Source of the DNA: Domibacillus enclensis
GTDB taxonomy: Bacteria; Bacillota; Bacilli; Bacillales; Domibacillaceae
DNA: 34,029 nucleotides
Direction: 5' to 3'
NCBI RefSeq assembly: GCF_900156125.1
Contig: NZ_FTLX01000016.1
Coordinates: 1 to 34,029 of the forward strand
This document shows positions 7,577-15,568 of the stretch, piece after piece. Positions within the stretch are counted from its first letter, which is position 1. The number at the start of each line of letters is the position of its first letter. A program made the position numbers and the translations under genes. A model generated the notes under the pieces. It saw only the letters and a program-made list of their open reading frames with translations, was not told where the DNA came from and ran no database searches.

Positions 7577-8407
7577 ATGGCGATTGGCTACTTAAACGGA
7601 AAAATTATCAGCTCCAGCGATCCGGTGCTGCCGATTGATGAGCGCGGACACCAGTTTGGTGACGGCGTGTACGAATACATTCGTGTGTATAACGGACGCC
7701 CTTTTATGATGGATGAACATATGAACCGCTTTTTTAAAAGTGCAGAAGCGATCAAGCTGAATCTCAATCATACGCCAGACGAGATCAAAGACATCACCGC
7801 TGATTTAATCGGGCGCAGCGGTCTGGATGACTGCGACGTATATATGCAGGCAACCCGCGGCATTGCCCCTCGCAATCATTTGTTTCCGAATGTGCCGGCA
7901 TCGATCTCCATGACCGTCAAGCCGTTCCGGGCAATGGACGAGACGCTGCGCGAAAACGGGGCAAGCGTGAAGCTTCTACCGGATGAACGCTGGCAAAACT
8001 GCTGGATTAAAACATTGAATCTGCTGCCGAATCTGCTCGCCAAGCAGGAAGCCTTTGAAGCGGGCGCGTTTGAGGCGGTTCTTGTCAGAGATGGTGTGGT
8101 AACAGAAGGATCAAGCTCGAATATTTTTCTCGTGAAGGAGGGCGTTCTGATCACACCGCCCGCAACCAAACACATTTTACACGGCATCACACGCATTGCT
8201 GTGCTTGATATTGCGTCAGAGCTCGGCATCTCTGTCGATGAAAGGGAATTTGCGCCTGAAGTAATTTTGGAAGCGGATGAAGTGTTTCTGACCAGCACCG
8301 GCATTGAAATCGTCCCGGTTACATCAGCCGATGAAACAAAAATCGGTACTGGAAAACCTGGCGCGGTGACTGAAAAAATATATGAGGCTTTTATGAAGCG
8401 AGTGTAA
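7577..8407 (+). CDS. dat: D-amino-acid transaminase (class IV PLP enzyme)
   Basis: A 276-residue class IV aminotransferase. The PLP lysine is K145 in WIKTLNLL, the same position as in the Bacillus sp. YM-1 D-amino-acid transaminase. FGDGVYEYIRVYNG, the loop TRGIAPRNH and TEGSSSNIF all match that family rather than branched-chain aminotransferases or 4-amino-4-deoxychorismate lyase. It interconverts D-alanine and 2-oxoglutarate with D-glutamate and pyruvate, supplying D-amino acids for the cell wall. It follows the methyltransferase and has a strong terminator after it. Family call firm; exact substrate range not visible. Confidence 0.88.
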   Translation: MAIGYLNGKIISSSDPVLPIDERGHQFGDGVYEYIRVYNGRPFMMDEHMNRFFKSAEAIKLNLNHTPDEIKDITADLIGRSGLDDCDVYMQATRGIAPRNHLFPNVPASISMTVKPFRAMDETLRENGASVKLLPDERWQNCWIKTLNLLPNLLAKQEAFEAGAFEAVLVRDGVVTEGSSSNIFLVKEGVLITPPATKHILHGITRIAVLDIASELGISVDEREFAPEVILEADEVFLTSTGIEIVPVTSADETKIGTGKPGAVTEKIYEAFMKRV

Positions 8408-8412
8408 CAAAG

Positions 8413-8445
8413 CACCTGTCCTGTTAGAGGACGGGTGTTTTTTTT
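8413..8445 (+). terminator. Intrinsic terminator after the transaminase
   Basis: A 10-bp stem CACCTGTCCT/AGGACGGGTG with G-T pairs, a 5-base loop and eight T. Confidence 0.88.
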
Positions 8446-8469
8446 GTGTAGAATTTTCAGAAAATAAAC

Positions 8470-8498
8470 TGGTCAACGTTGAATGAATGTGCAATAAT
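8470..8498 (+). promoter_or_regulatory. Possible sigma-A promoter for the M20 hydrolase
   Basis: TGGTCA (8470-8475) and AATAAT (8493-8498) are 17 bases apart, leaving a roughly 50-base AT-rich leader before the start codon. Confidence 0.4.
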
Positions 8499-8556
8499 AG
8501 TTTTTATATTTAATGATTGCTTTTTAAAATAAAATATTTTGAAGGAGATTTGCAAT

Positions 8557-9786
8557 ATGAATGATCAAAAAGTAAAAATTAACGGGGCGCGCTTGCAAAG
8601 ATCTCTGGAGGCTTTTGCCGATTTTGGGCGCACAGATCGCAATGGTGTGACGCGCCTGGCTTTATCGGAAGAAGACAAGCAGGCGCGGGATTATTTTCGT
8701 TCATGCTGTGAGGAAATCGGTTTAAAAGTCAAGGTAGATGATTTGGGCAATATGTACGCAATGCTCGCCGGATCGAGCTCCGAGCCGCCTGTTGTGATGG
8801 GCTCACATCTTGACTCGGTCAAAAAAGGCGGGCGCTTTGACGGTGTACTGGGCGTTGCGGCAGGGCTTGAAGTGATGCGGACATTGGTGGAAAACAACGT
8901 GACTCCGCGCGTGCCGGTTGTCGTCATGAATGTGACGAATGAAGAAGGCGCCCGGTTTGAGCCGTCCATGATGGCATCCGGCATTCTGTCCGGAAAATTT
9001 GATAAAGATACGATGACAGCCAAAAAAGATACAGATGGGCTCACTTTTCTCGAAGCGCTGCAATCAATCGGCTATGAAGGGGATGCCAAAAACAGGCTAA
9101 CGGAGGCAGAAGCGTTTTTGGAGCTGCACATTGAACAAGGACCGATTTTGGAAAAAGAAGACGTGTCGATTGGCGTAGTGGAATGTGTACTTGGCATGGT
9201 GTGTTATGAAATCGAAGTGTCCGGCGAATCGGACCATGCCGGAACCACGCCGATGTCGATGCGGAATGATGCGCTGTTTGCGGCAATGGATGTTATGACA
9301 GAAGCACGGGGGAAGCTTGCTGCGCTTGATGCGGATCTTGTGTACACGATTGGGCGGGTGAACGTCTGGCCGAATATTCATACGGTGATTCCGAATAAAG
9401 TCGTTTTTTCACTCGAAGCCCGTCATACATCCGCTGACGTGATAGCTGAAGTAGAAAAGATTATTCAGGACATGACCGTGTCACCACAAAAAGCGGCATG
9501 CAACGTATCTGTGCAAAAGCTATGGGGGCGTGACACGGTTTGGTTTGACCCTGCTCTTTGCCGAACATTCGAGCAGTTGGCGTCTTCTCTTGGTTATAGC
9601 AATAAGCGAATGGTCAGCGGCGCAGGACATGACGCGCAGTTTATGGCTTCCTACATTCCATCCGCGATGATTTTTGTCCCGAGTGTTAACGGAAAAAGCC
9701 ATGACGAAGACGAATTAACGTCGTGGGAGGACTGCGAAAAAGGCGTGAACGTCCTGCTCGACGCTGTATTAACGATAGTTGGATAA
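8557..9786 (+). CDS. M20-family N-carbamoyl amino acid hydrolase, probable beta-ureidopropionase
   Basis: A 409-residue zinc amidohydrolase of the allantoate amidohydrolase / L-carbamoylase / beta-ureidopropionase group. Metal ligands are visible: H84 in GSHLDS, D95 in GRFDGVLG, E129-E130 in NEEGARF, H191 in ELHIEQG and a C-terminal His in NGKSHDEDE. The dimerisation (lid) domain lies between, starting near VECVLGMVCYEIEVSG. The start at 8557 has AAGGAG 9 bases upstream. These enzymes share one architecture, so substrate comes from context: dihydropyrimidine dehydrogenase, dihydropyrimidinase and a beta-alanine type aminotransferase lie downstream, which makes N-carbamoyl-beta-alanine the best guess (product beta-alanine, ammonia, CO2). 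It has its own promoter and terminator. Confidence 0.85.
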   Translation: MNDQKVKINGARLQRSLEAFADFGRTDRNGVTRLALSEEDKQARDYFRSCCEEIGLKVKVDDLGNMYAMLAGSSSEPPVVMGSHLDSVKKGGRFDGVLGVAAGLEVMRTLVENNVTPRVPVVVMNVTNEEGARFEPSMMASGILSGKFDKDTMTAKKDTDGLTFLEALQSIGYEGDAKNRLTEAEAFLELHIEQGPILEKEDVSIGVVECVLGMVCYEIEVSGESDHAGTTPMSMRNDALFAAMDVMTEARGKLAALDADLVYTIGRVNVWPNIHTVIPNKVVFSLEARHTSADVIAEVEKIIQDMTVSPQKAACNVSVQKLWGRDTVWFDPALCRTFEQLASSLGYSNKRMVSGAGHDAQFMASYIPSAMIFVPSVNGKSHDEDELTSWEDCEKGVNVLLDAVLTIVG

Positions 9787-9817
9787 GAGCTTGAGACAAA
9801 AGGTTTTGAAAAGAAGA

Positions 9818-9867
9818 GAAAGCTGAACGATCGCGTGAATATCGTATGCGTTCAGCTTTCTTTTTTT
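9818..9867 (+). terminator. Intrinsic terminator after the hydrolase
   Basis: A perfect 12-bp stem GAAAGCTGAACG (9818-9829) with CGTTCAGCTTTC (9849-9860), then a run of seven T. Confidence 0.88.
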
Positions 9868-9899
9868 GATCTTTAAGATGATGAGATCTTTAGCAATTA

Positions 9900-10050
9900 T
9901 GCTTGCGCCAACACAATAGGGGCGGCTTCTGCAGGACTTCGCGTTCGGAGGGGCGGGCGGTGAGCTAACTTTTGTCGCTGGCGCTCCAAAAGTGGATCTC
10001 ACCTGCCCCGCTGATCCCTCCCGAGTCTCCGTCCTGCGCCAGCCGCCCTA
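9900..10050. repeat. GC-rich long-hairpin intergenic repeat, copy A
   Basis: About 151 bases, GC-rich and almost wholly self-complementary. Nested pairs run TAGGGGCGGCT/AGCCGCCCTA, GCAGGAC/GTCCTGC, GGAGGG/CCCTCC, GCGGGCGGTGAG with CTCACCTGCCCCGC, and CTTTTG/CAAAAG at the tip. A second copy in the same orientation starts at 33891, with about ten differences and small indels over 139 bases. There is no open frame through it. It resembles, from memory, large hairpin repeats scattered between genes in many Bacillaceae. Confidence 0.85.
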
Positions 10051-10090
10051 GTGGGGAGGAAAAGCAGATTGCAAAACTAAAAATGGAAAT

Positions 10091-10217
10091 GGTTCTGAGT
10101 GGAAAGAAAGGGATGAGAACTTTCTGATATTCACTATGTATGAAAAGCGGGCTTCCTTCTTGATGCCAAACGTTTTCAAGAATAGCCGTCAGTCATTCCC
10201 TTCGTTTCTTTAGAACC
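10091..10217. repeat. Imperfect 25-bp inverted repeat flanking a 76-base spacer
   Basis: GGTTCT...AAAGAAAGGGATGA (10091-10116) is the imperfect reverse complement of TCATTCCC...TTTCTTTAGAACC (10193-10217). Nothing coding lies between. It could be a remnant of a small non-autonomous element or a structured RNA. The rest of the spacer up to 10362 is AT-rich, with a weak hairpin at 10318-10335 that could end the minus-strand operon. Confidence 0.4.
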
Positions 10218-10362
10218 AATACGGGCGGAGCCGGCAGCCCGGAGCCCCTGAATGGTTTTTTTCTTGAAAAATAGCCTATTTTTGCTAAGAAAAAATGAAA
10301 CAATCTCGAAAAAACATCTGGTTTCTCTTGACCAGTTTGTTTTTCAACACTATGAGGCGGGG

Positions 10363-10740
10363 TCACTTATAGTGATCCAGCCCTTTTTTGAAGATTTCCA
10401 AAATGATGTCATGCTGCGTTTTGCTCATGACGTGCTGGCGGATTTCGTTCAGCTCCGCAACGAGTCCTGCATCAAGATGGAGGTTAATGGTTTTTCCTTT
10501 ATCCGCGGGCTGAATGATGTATCCGTCGTTTTGTTTCTTCGCCTGGCCTTCGACAATAGTGATCAACTCAAGTGGGACGGTTTCTGGTATATGAATCAAA
10601 TCGCTTTCAAACAAAATGTCCGCCGCTTGATCAGGGAAAGAAATAGCCAGAGGGTGGCTGCTGCTCCGGTTTTCATCTCGAATGAGACGCGCGGCTTCCT
10701 GGTTCTCTACGGTGTTTTGAAGTTTAATTTTCGCTTTCAA
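10363..10740 (-). CDS. Probable ribbon-helix-helix DNA-binding protein, second gene of pair
   Basis: A 125-residue protein. The first ~80 residues look irregular and partly disordered (NTVENQEAARLIRDENRSSSHPL). The last ~45, from KTINLHLDAGLVAELNEIRQ to HDIILEIFKKGLDHYK, have the strand-helix-helix pattern of MetJ/Arc/CopG proteins. The start is TTG at 10740: AAGGAGGG lies 8 bases upstream inside the end of the preceding gene, giving a 17-base overlap and probable translational coupling. A longer frame to an ATG at 10806 has no ribosome site. The layout (flexible N-terminus, C-terminal RHH) recalls ParG-type and antitoxin repressors, but no ParA or toxin is adjacent. Function unknown; regulation of the divergent pyrimidine genes is possible. 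Confidence 0.65.
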   Translation of the reverse strand: MKAKIKLQNTVENQEAARLIRDENRSSSHPLAISFPDQAADILFESDLIHIPETVPLELITIVEGQAKKQNDGYIIQPADKGKTINLHLDAGLVAELNEIRQHVMSKTQHDIILEIFKKGLDHYK

Positions 10741-11233
10741 TCTCCAATCCCTCCTTTGATAGCTGTGATTCCATAACTCCTTTTTGAATGTCAAACGTTG
10801 ATTCAAGCTGAACAGTGTACTGAAATTCGCCTTTTTGGAGCGCTGCCTTCATCACCATCGCACGCTCTCCGCCAAGCCACACTTGATCCAGCACGTCAAA
10901 AGCCGGAAGCAAATACCCTTTTTCATGGAGAAATTGGCGAACCTCTTCCTTCGGATATAAAAACCGTTTTTTTCCTTGTTTTGTGCGAAGAGCCGGAAAT
11001 GCCTGCTTTTCATCCACTACATCACCAAGATAGCCTTCATCCGCCCAGCGTTTAATCGTCGACATGTTTAATTCACGGCCGGTTTGCTGCCGCACCAGCT
11101 CAATAATTTGCTTGGAAGACATAAACTGCTCACGCGCTGCTTCCTGCTCCGCGACAAGAGTCAGCTGACTCCGAAGCTGCTCCAGCTCCATTTCGTATTC
11201 GGTTATTCTCTGTTCCAATTCATTTTTTTTCAC
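10724..11233 (-). CDS. Coiled-coil / MerR-like helix-turn-helix protein, first gene of pair
   Basis: A 169-residue protein. Residues 1-35 are a heptad-rich coiled coil (ELEQRITEYEMELEQLRSQL). Then comes a helix-turn-helix resembling the MerR/excisionase fold (SSKQIIELVRQQTG, then MSTIKRWADEGYLG) with a basic wing containing KQGKKRFLYPKEEVRQFL. The tail from about 120 is unfamiliar and probably binds ligand or partner. The start is GTG at 11233, with GGGAG about 11 bases upstream; the longer frame from 11266 lacks a ribosome site. It is transcribed away from preT and overlaps the RHH gene by 17 bases. I do not recognise a named family. A DNA-binding role is likely, the target unknown. Confidence 0.68.
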   Translation of the reverse strand: MKKNELEQRITEYEMELEQLRSQLTLVAEQEAAREQFMSSKQIIELVRQQTGRELNMSTIKRWADEGYLGDVVDEKQAFPALRTKQGKKRFLYPKEEVRQFLHEKGYLLPAFDVLDQVWLGGERAMVMKAALQKGEFQYTVQLESTFDIQKGVMESQLSKEGLEIESEN

Positions 11234-11401
11234 GACTGCCACAGCTCCCGTTGTTAGTCTCTTCATCGTACAACAAATGAATATCGTTTGTCAGAAAATA
11301 TACCAAAAATGATGTTAAGTTTTTTTGTTTGCTGTATAAATATTTTAAGATGCAATCAATAAATAATCAATAGACATAAAAATTGCGAGGGGGAACGAAC
11401 C
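11234..11401. promoter_or_regulatory. Divergent control region between the HTH gene and preT
   Basis: A 168-base AT-rich spacer. It holds an inverted pair ACAAA (11273-11277) and TTTGT (11287-11291) close to the HTH gene, which could be an autoregulatory operator, and TATAAA at 11335-11340 as a possible -10 for preT without a clear -35. Near 11353-11377 a CAAT-rich stretch (GCAATCAATAAATAATCAAT) precedes the preT ribosome site GAGGGGG. Both promoters must lie here, but I cannot place them firmly. Confidence 0.4.
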
Positions 11402-12784
11402 ATGCACATGAATCGGATGAAAGACCGTTCTATTTCTTTAACCGACCTGGCGAGCAACTTTCTGGAGATTGAGCCCGATTTAACGGCGAAGGAAGCAATG
11501 GATGAAGCGAACCGCTGTTTATACTGTTACGACGCACCTTGTATTACCGCTTGTCCGACGTCCATTAACATCCCATCGTTTATCAAAAAAATCGCATCAG
11601 GCAACGTAAAAGGATCTGCGAAAGTGATTATGGATGCGAATCCGGTCGGAGCAAGCTGTGCGCGGGTTTGCCCGACAGAAGAATTGTGTGAAGGTGCCTG
11701 TGTACTCAATGACGCCTCACAGCCGATCATGATTGGCAACCTGCAGAGGCACGCGACCAATTGGGCGATACATAATAACGCACAGCTGTTTAAAGCAGGA
11801 GCGAAAAACGGCAAGTCCGTGGCCATCATCGGCGGGGGACCAGCCGGTTTGTCGGCAGCACGCGAGCTTGCCCGTCTTGGTTTTGACGTCACCATTTTTG
11901 AAGCAAAGGAAAAAGCGGGCGGACTCGACACGCATGGCATCGTTTCGTTCCGGCTGCCGCAGCGCGTATCCATGTGGGAAGTAGAGCAGGTAGAAAGCCT
12001 TGGTGTCACGATCCGGCCGAATACAATGGTTGGGCGGGATATTGATCCGGAAGAGATCATGGCCCAATACGATGCGGTTGTGTTAGCCGTCGGGATGGCC
12101 AGTGTTCCGCCGATCGGAATAAAAGGAGAAGCGGCGAAGGGCGTGTACGATGCCATTGAATTGGTGGAGTCTACAAAAACCCCGCCGATGGATACCCATT
12201 TAATCGGGAAAAAAGTGGTCATCATTGGTGCCGGCAACACCGCAATTGATGCGGCAACATGCTCGGTCCGTCTCGGTGCCGCCGATGTGAAAATGCTGTA
12301 CCGCCGAACCGAGGCGGAAATGACGGCCTATGAATTTGAATATGAATTCGCTAAGCAGGAAGGCGTGGAATTCCGCTGGCTGACTTCTCCGGTAAGCGTG
12401 CTGGCAGATGAAGACGGAGCAGTAAAGGGCGTGGAATGTATCCGAATGGAGCTCGGTGCAGCCGACGAATCAGGACGCCGCCGGCCGGTTCCAATCGAAG
12501 GATCGGAATTTGTCATGGAAGCAGACGCCGTTGTCCGTGCCATCGGCCAAACGCGGTATGTGTCATTAATTGAGTCATTCGGCTTAACGCATAGATGGGG
12601 AACGGTCAAGGTGGATCTAACAACGTTCCAGACGTCAAATCCGAAAGTGTATGCTGCCGGTGATGTTATTTTTGGCGATGGGCAGGGCGATGCGATGGTG
12701 GTAACAGCAGCAGAGCAAGGCAAGCAAACAGCGTATTCCATCTATGAGCAGCTGGTCGGAAGCGGCATGGCGCAAACATCCTAA
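11402..12784 (+). CDS. preT: NAD-dependent dihydropyrimidine dehydrogenase, PreT subunit
   Basis: A 460-residue flavin/iron-sulfur subunit resembling the small subunit of glutamate synthase and the N-terminal half of mammalian DPD. Cysteines for [4Fe-4S] clusters are at C39, C42, C47, C51 (RCLYCYDAPCITACPTS) and in ASCARVCPTEELCEGACV. The FAD motif GGGPAGLSAARELA is at about 144-157 and the NAD(P)H Rossmann motif GAGNTAIDAAT at about 277-287. It carries electrons from NADH to PreA. The start ATG at 11402 has GAGGGGG 8 bases upstream. It is the first gene of a six-gene run and lies 15 bases before preA. The adjacent PreA makes DPD far more likely than a lone GltD-like protein. Confidence 0.92.
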   Translation: MHMNRMKDRSISLTDLASNFLEIEPDLTAKEAMDEANRCLYCYDAPCITACPTSINIPSFIKKIASGNVKGSAKVIMDANPVGASCARVCPTEELCEGACVLNDASQPIMIGNLQRHATNWAIHNNAQLFKAGAKNGKSVAIIGGGPAGLSAARELARLGFDVTIFEAKEKAGGLDTHGIVSFRLPQRVSMWEVEQVESLGVTIRPNTMVGRDIDPEEIMAQYDAVVLAVGMASVPPIGIKGEAAKGVYDAIELVESTKTPPMDTHLIGKKVVIIGAGNTAIDAATCSVRLGAADVKMLYRRTEAEMTAYEFEYEFAKQEGVEFRWLTSPVSVLADEDGAVKGVECIRMELGAADESGRRRPVPIEGSEFVMEADAVVRAIGQTRYVSLIESFGLTHRWGTVKVDLTTFQTSNPKVYAAGDVIFGDGQGDAMVVTAAEQGKQTAYSIYEQLVGSGMAQTS

Positions 12785-12799
12785 AGGAGGAGAACAAAG

Positions 12800-14062
12800 A
12801 TGGCAGACTTAAGCGTGAATTTTGCAGGAATTAAAGCACCCAATCCATTCTGGCTCGCTTCCGCACCACCGACGAATTCCGGCTATCAAGTACAGCGGGC
12901 ATTTGAAGCTGGCTGGGGCGGCGCGGTTTGGAAAACGCTCGGTGATCCAATTATTAATACGTCCTCCCGGTTTGCGGCGACCCATTTCAACGGCCAGCGT
13001 GTGGCGGGCTTTAACAACATTGAATTAATTACGGACCGCCCGCTTGACGTGAATTTAAAAGAAATTTACGAAACGAAAAAACGGTTTCCGAATCATGCTG
13101 TCATTGCATCGCTCATGGTCGAGCCAAAGCAGGACAAGTGGCATGAAATCGTTAAAAAAGCAGAGGCAGCAGGCGTTGACGGACTTGAATTAAACTTTGG
13201 CTGTCCGCACGGAATGGCGGAACGGGGCATGGGTGCTGCCTCCGGCCAGGTGCCGGAGCTGGTTGAAAAGCAGACGATGTGGGCTAAGGAGGCCGCAAAC
13301 ACACCCGTTATTGTCAAGCTGACGCCGAACATTACCGACATTACCGCAACCGCATGGGCAGCGGTTCAGGGCGGGGCAGATGCGATCAGTATGATTAACA
13401 CGATCAACAGCCTTGCCGGCGTAGACCTGGATTCGTGGAATACCGTGCCGAACGTAGCCGGAAAAGGAGCGCATGGCGGCTATTGCGGACCGGCCGTGAA
13501 GCCGATAGCGCTGAATATGGTAGCGGAATGTGCACGCAATCCGGAGATTAACGTCCCGATATCAGGCATCGGCGGTATTTCCAATTGGAGGGATGCGGCT
13601 GAATTTATTTTAATGGGGGCTGGCAGCGTGCAGGTTTGCACGGCTGCGATGCACCATGGCTTCAGCATTGTGGAGGACATGATTGACGGGCTGAATAACT
13701 ATTTGGATGAGAAGCAGCTGGCCTCCGTGGAAGAACTGATTGGCCGCACAGTACCTCGTTATTCGGACTGGGGCAATCTCGATTTGAATTATAAAATTGT
13801 CGCCAAAATAGATACGAATACGTGCATTAACTGCAACAAATGCCATATTGCCTGCGAGGATACCGCTCATCAGTGCATCGATATGCTGACGTCGCCTGAT
13901 GGCAACAAATATTTGCAGGTGCGCGAGGAAGACTGTGTCGGCTGTAACCTTTGTTCGATCGTTTGCCCGGTTGACGGTGCGATCGACATGATTGAAATTC
14001 CGAATGGACCGCCGATGACATGGAACGAGCGCCAGGCCGCCATTAGACAGCCAATCGCGTAA
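12800..14062 (+). CDS. preA: NAD-dependent dihydropyrimidine dehydrogenase, PreA subunit
   Basis: A 420-residue catalytic subunit. An FMN-binding TIM barrel like dihydroorotate dehydrogenase fills residues 1 to ~320 (VKLTPNITDI, SGIGGISNWRDAAEF). Two ferredoxin clusters follow at the C-terminus: CINCNKCHIAC and CVGCNLCSIVCP. With PreT it reduces uracil or thymine to the 5,6-dihydro base, the first step of reductive degradation. In the loop GMGAASGQVPELV the residue aligned with the mammalian general-acid cysteine (GLACGQ, human C671) is Ser148. Ribosome site AAAGGAGG precedes the ATG. Sequence supports DPD type rather than DHODase because of the ferredoxin tail and the neighbours. Confidence 0.92.
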   Translation: MADLSVNFAGIKAPNPFWLASAPPTNSGYQVQRAFEAGWGGAVWKTLGDPIINTSSRFAATHFNGQRVAGFNNIELITDRPLDVNLKEIYETKKRFPNHAVIASLMVEPKQDKWHEIVKKAEAAGVDGLELNFGCPHGMAERGMGAASGQVPELVEKQTMWAKEAANTPVIVKLTPNITDITATAWAAVQGGADAISMINTINSLAGVDLDSWNTVPNVAGKGAHGGYCGPAVKPIALNMVAECARNPEINVPISGIGGISNWRDAAEFILMGAGSVQVCTAAMHHGFSIVEDMIDGLNNYLDEKQLASVEELIGRTVPRYSDWGNLDLNYKIVAKIDTNTCINCNKCHIACEDTAHQCIDMLTSPDGNKYLQVREEDCVGCNLCSIVCPVDGAIDMIEIPNGPPMTWNERQAAIRQPIA

Positions 14063-14081
14063 TAAAAAGGAGCGGATCAAG

Positions 14082-15494
14082 ATGAAAAAAATGATAAAAA
14101 ACGGTGTGATTGTCACAGCAACAGACCAGTATGCGGCAGACCTGTTAATTGAAAACGGCAAGATCGCCAAAATCGGCGTTCAGCTTGATGATGCGGTAGA
14201 TGAAGTGATCGACGCGAAAGGAAACTACCTTTTCCCTGGGGGCATTGATCCGCATACCCACCTTGATATGCCATTTGGCGGGACTGTGACGGCTGACGAC
14301 TTTGAAACAGGTACGATTGCGGCCGCATTTGGCGGCACCACAACGGTGATCGACTTTTGCCTGACGAATAAAGGAGAGGCGCTTCAAAACGCGATTCAAG
14401 CGTGGCATGAAAAGTCGAAAGATAAGGCGGTCATTGATTACGGCTTTCACTTAATGATCGGTGAAGTCAATGACGCCGTTTTAGCTGAAATTCCAGCGGT
14501 GATTGAACGAGAAGGCATCACCTCCTTTAAAGTTTTTATGGCGTATAAAAATGTGTTCCAGGCCGACGATGCCACGCTGTTCCGCACTCTTTTGACAGCG
14601 AAGGAACACGGTGCCCTTGTCATGGTTCATGCAGAAAATGGCGATGTCATTGACTACCTGGTGTCGGAAGCGCTGGAAAAAGGGCATACAGAGCCCATTT
14701 ATCATGCCTTGACCCGGCCTCCGGAAGTGGAAGGAGAGGCAACGGGACGGGCAGCGGCGCTAACGGGACTTGCGAATTCACAGCTTTACGTCGTCCATGT
14801 ATCGTGTGCGGAAGCGGCCAATAAAATTGCCGAGGCGCGGCAAAAAGGCTTTCAGGTCTGGGGGGAAACGTGTCCGCAGTATTTGCTCCTTGATCAAAAT
14901 GATTTGGAAAAGCCTGATTTTGAAGGCGCGAAATACGTATGGTCACCGCCGCTTCGTGAAAAGTGGAACCAGGATGTGCTGTGGGACGCGCTGAAAAACG
15001 GCCAGCTGCAAACGATCGGCTCCGACCAGTGCTCGTTTAACTTCAACGGGCAAAAAGACCTTGGGAAAGACGATTTCACTAAAATTCCGAACGGCGGCCC
15101 GATCATCGAAGACCGGTTCAGCCTGCTTTTTTCAGAAGGGGTGAAGAAGGGGCGCATCTCCATTCATCAGTTCGTGGATCTGGTTTCCACCCGTTCAGCC
15201 AAGCTGTTCGGATTGTTCCCGCAAAAAGGAACGATTGCTGTAGGCAGTGACGCTGACCTTGTCATTTTTGATCCGGACCGGGAGCGGACGATTTCGGCCG
15301 AAACCCATCATATGAATGTGGATTACAGTGCATTTGAAGGGATGAAGGTAACAGGTGAGCCGATTTCTGTGCTGTCGCGCGGCGAATTTGTTGTCCGGGA
15401 TGGAGAATTTACCGGGGAGCCCGGCCGTGGACAATACATGAAGCGAAGCCGCTACAACAGTGCGCAGGCGCGTCAGGCAACGCCGGTTCAATAA
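14082..15494 (+). CDS. hydA: Dihydropyrimidinase (hydantoinase family)
   Basis: A 470-residue cyclic amidohydrolase. All expected metal-site residues are present: H58 and H60 in DPHTHLDMP, the carboxylated lysine K150 in SFKVFMAYK, H183 in VHAENG, H239 in VHVSC and D315 in GSDQC. It opens dihydrouracil or dihydrothymine to the N-carbamoyl-beta-amino acid, the second step of the pathway. AAGGAG precedes the ATG, 19 bases after preA, so it is in the same operon. Commercial D-hydantoinases of bacilli belong to this family; here the dehydrogenase neighbours point to pyrimidines as the natural substrates. Confidence 0.94.
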   Translation: MKKMIKNGVIVTATDQYAADLLIENGKIAKIGVQLDDAVDEVIDAKGNYLFPGGIDPHTHLDMPFGGTVTADDFETGTIAAAFGGTTTVIDFCLTNKGEALQNAIQAWHEKSKDKAVIDYGFHLMIGEVNDAVLAEIPAVIEREGITSFKVFMAYKNVFQADDATLFRTLLTAKEHGALVMVHAENGDVIDYLVSEALEKGHTEPIYHALTRPPEVEGEATGRAAALTGLANSQLYVVHVSCAEAANKIAEARQKGFQVWGETCPQYLLLDQNDLEKPDFEGAKYVWSPPLREKWNQDVLWDALKNGQLQTIGSDQCSFNFNGQKDLGKDDFTKIPNGGPIIEDRFSLLFSEGVKKGRISIHQFVDLVSTRSAKLFGLFPQKGTIAVGSDADLVIFDPDRERTISAETHHMNVDYSAFEGMKVTGEPISVLSRGEFVVRDGEFTGEPGRGQYMKRSRYNSAQARQATPVQ

Positions 15495-15568
15495 TGTGAA
15501 GCATTTCATCCCCTGTGTTCGCTGCGCGTGAATGCAGGATCAAAGCCAAATATAAGGAGGAATGACGA

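Noticed and set aside
10252-10776. A 174-codon plus-strand frame opposite the HTH/RHH pair
   Set aside because: No ribosome site, and its composition is what the antisense of the minus-strand genes gives; the minus-strand genes have coupled starts and recognisable folds.
8470-11390. A shared operator upstream of the hydrolase and preT (AAATATTTT and GCAATCA-like matches)
   Set aside because: Both leaders are very AT-rich, and the matches are short and differently spaced from the starts, so chance explains them.
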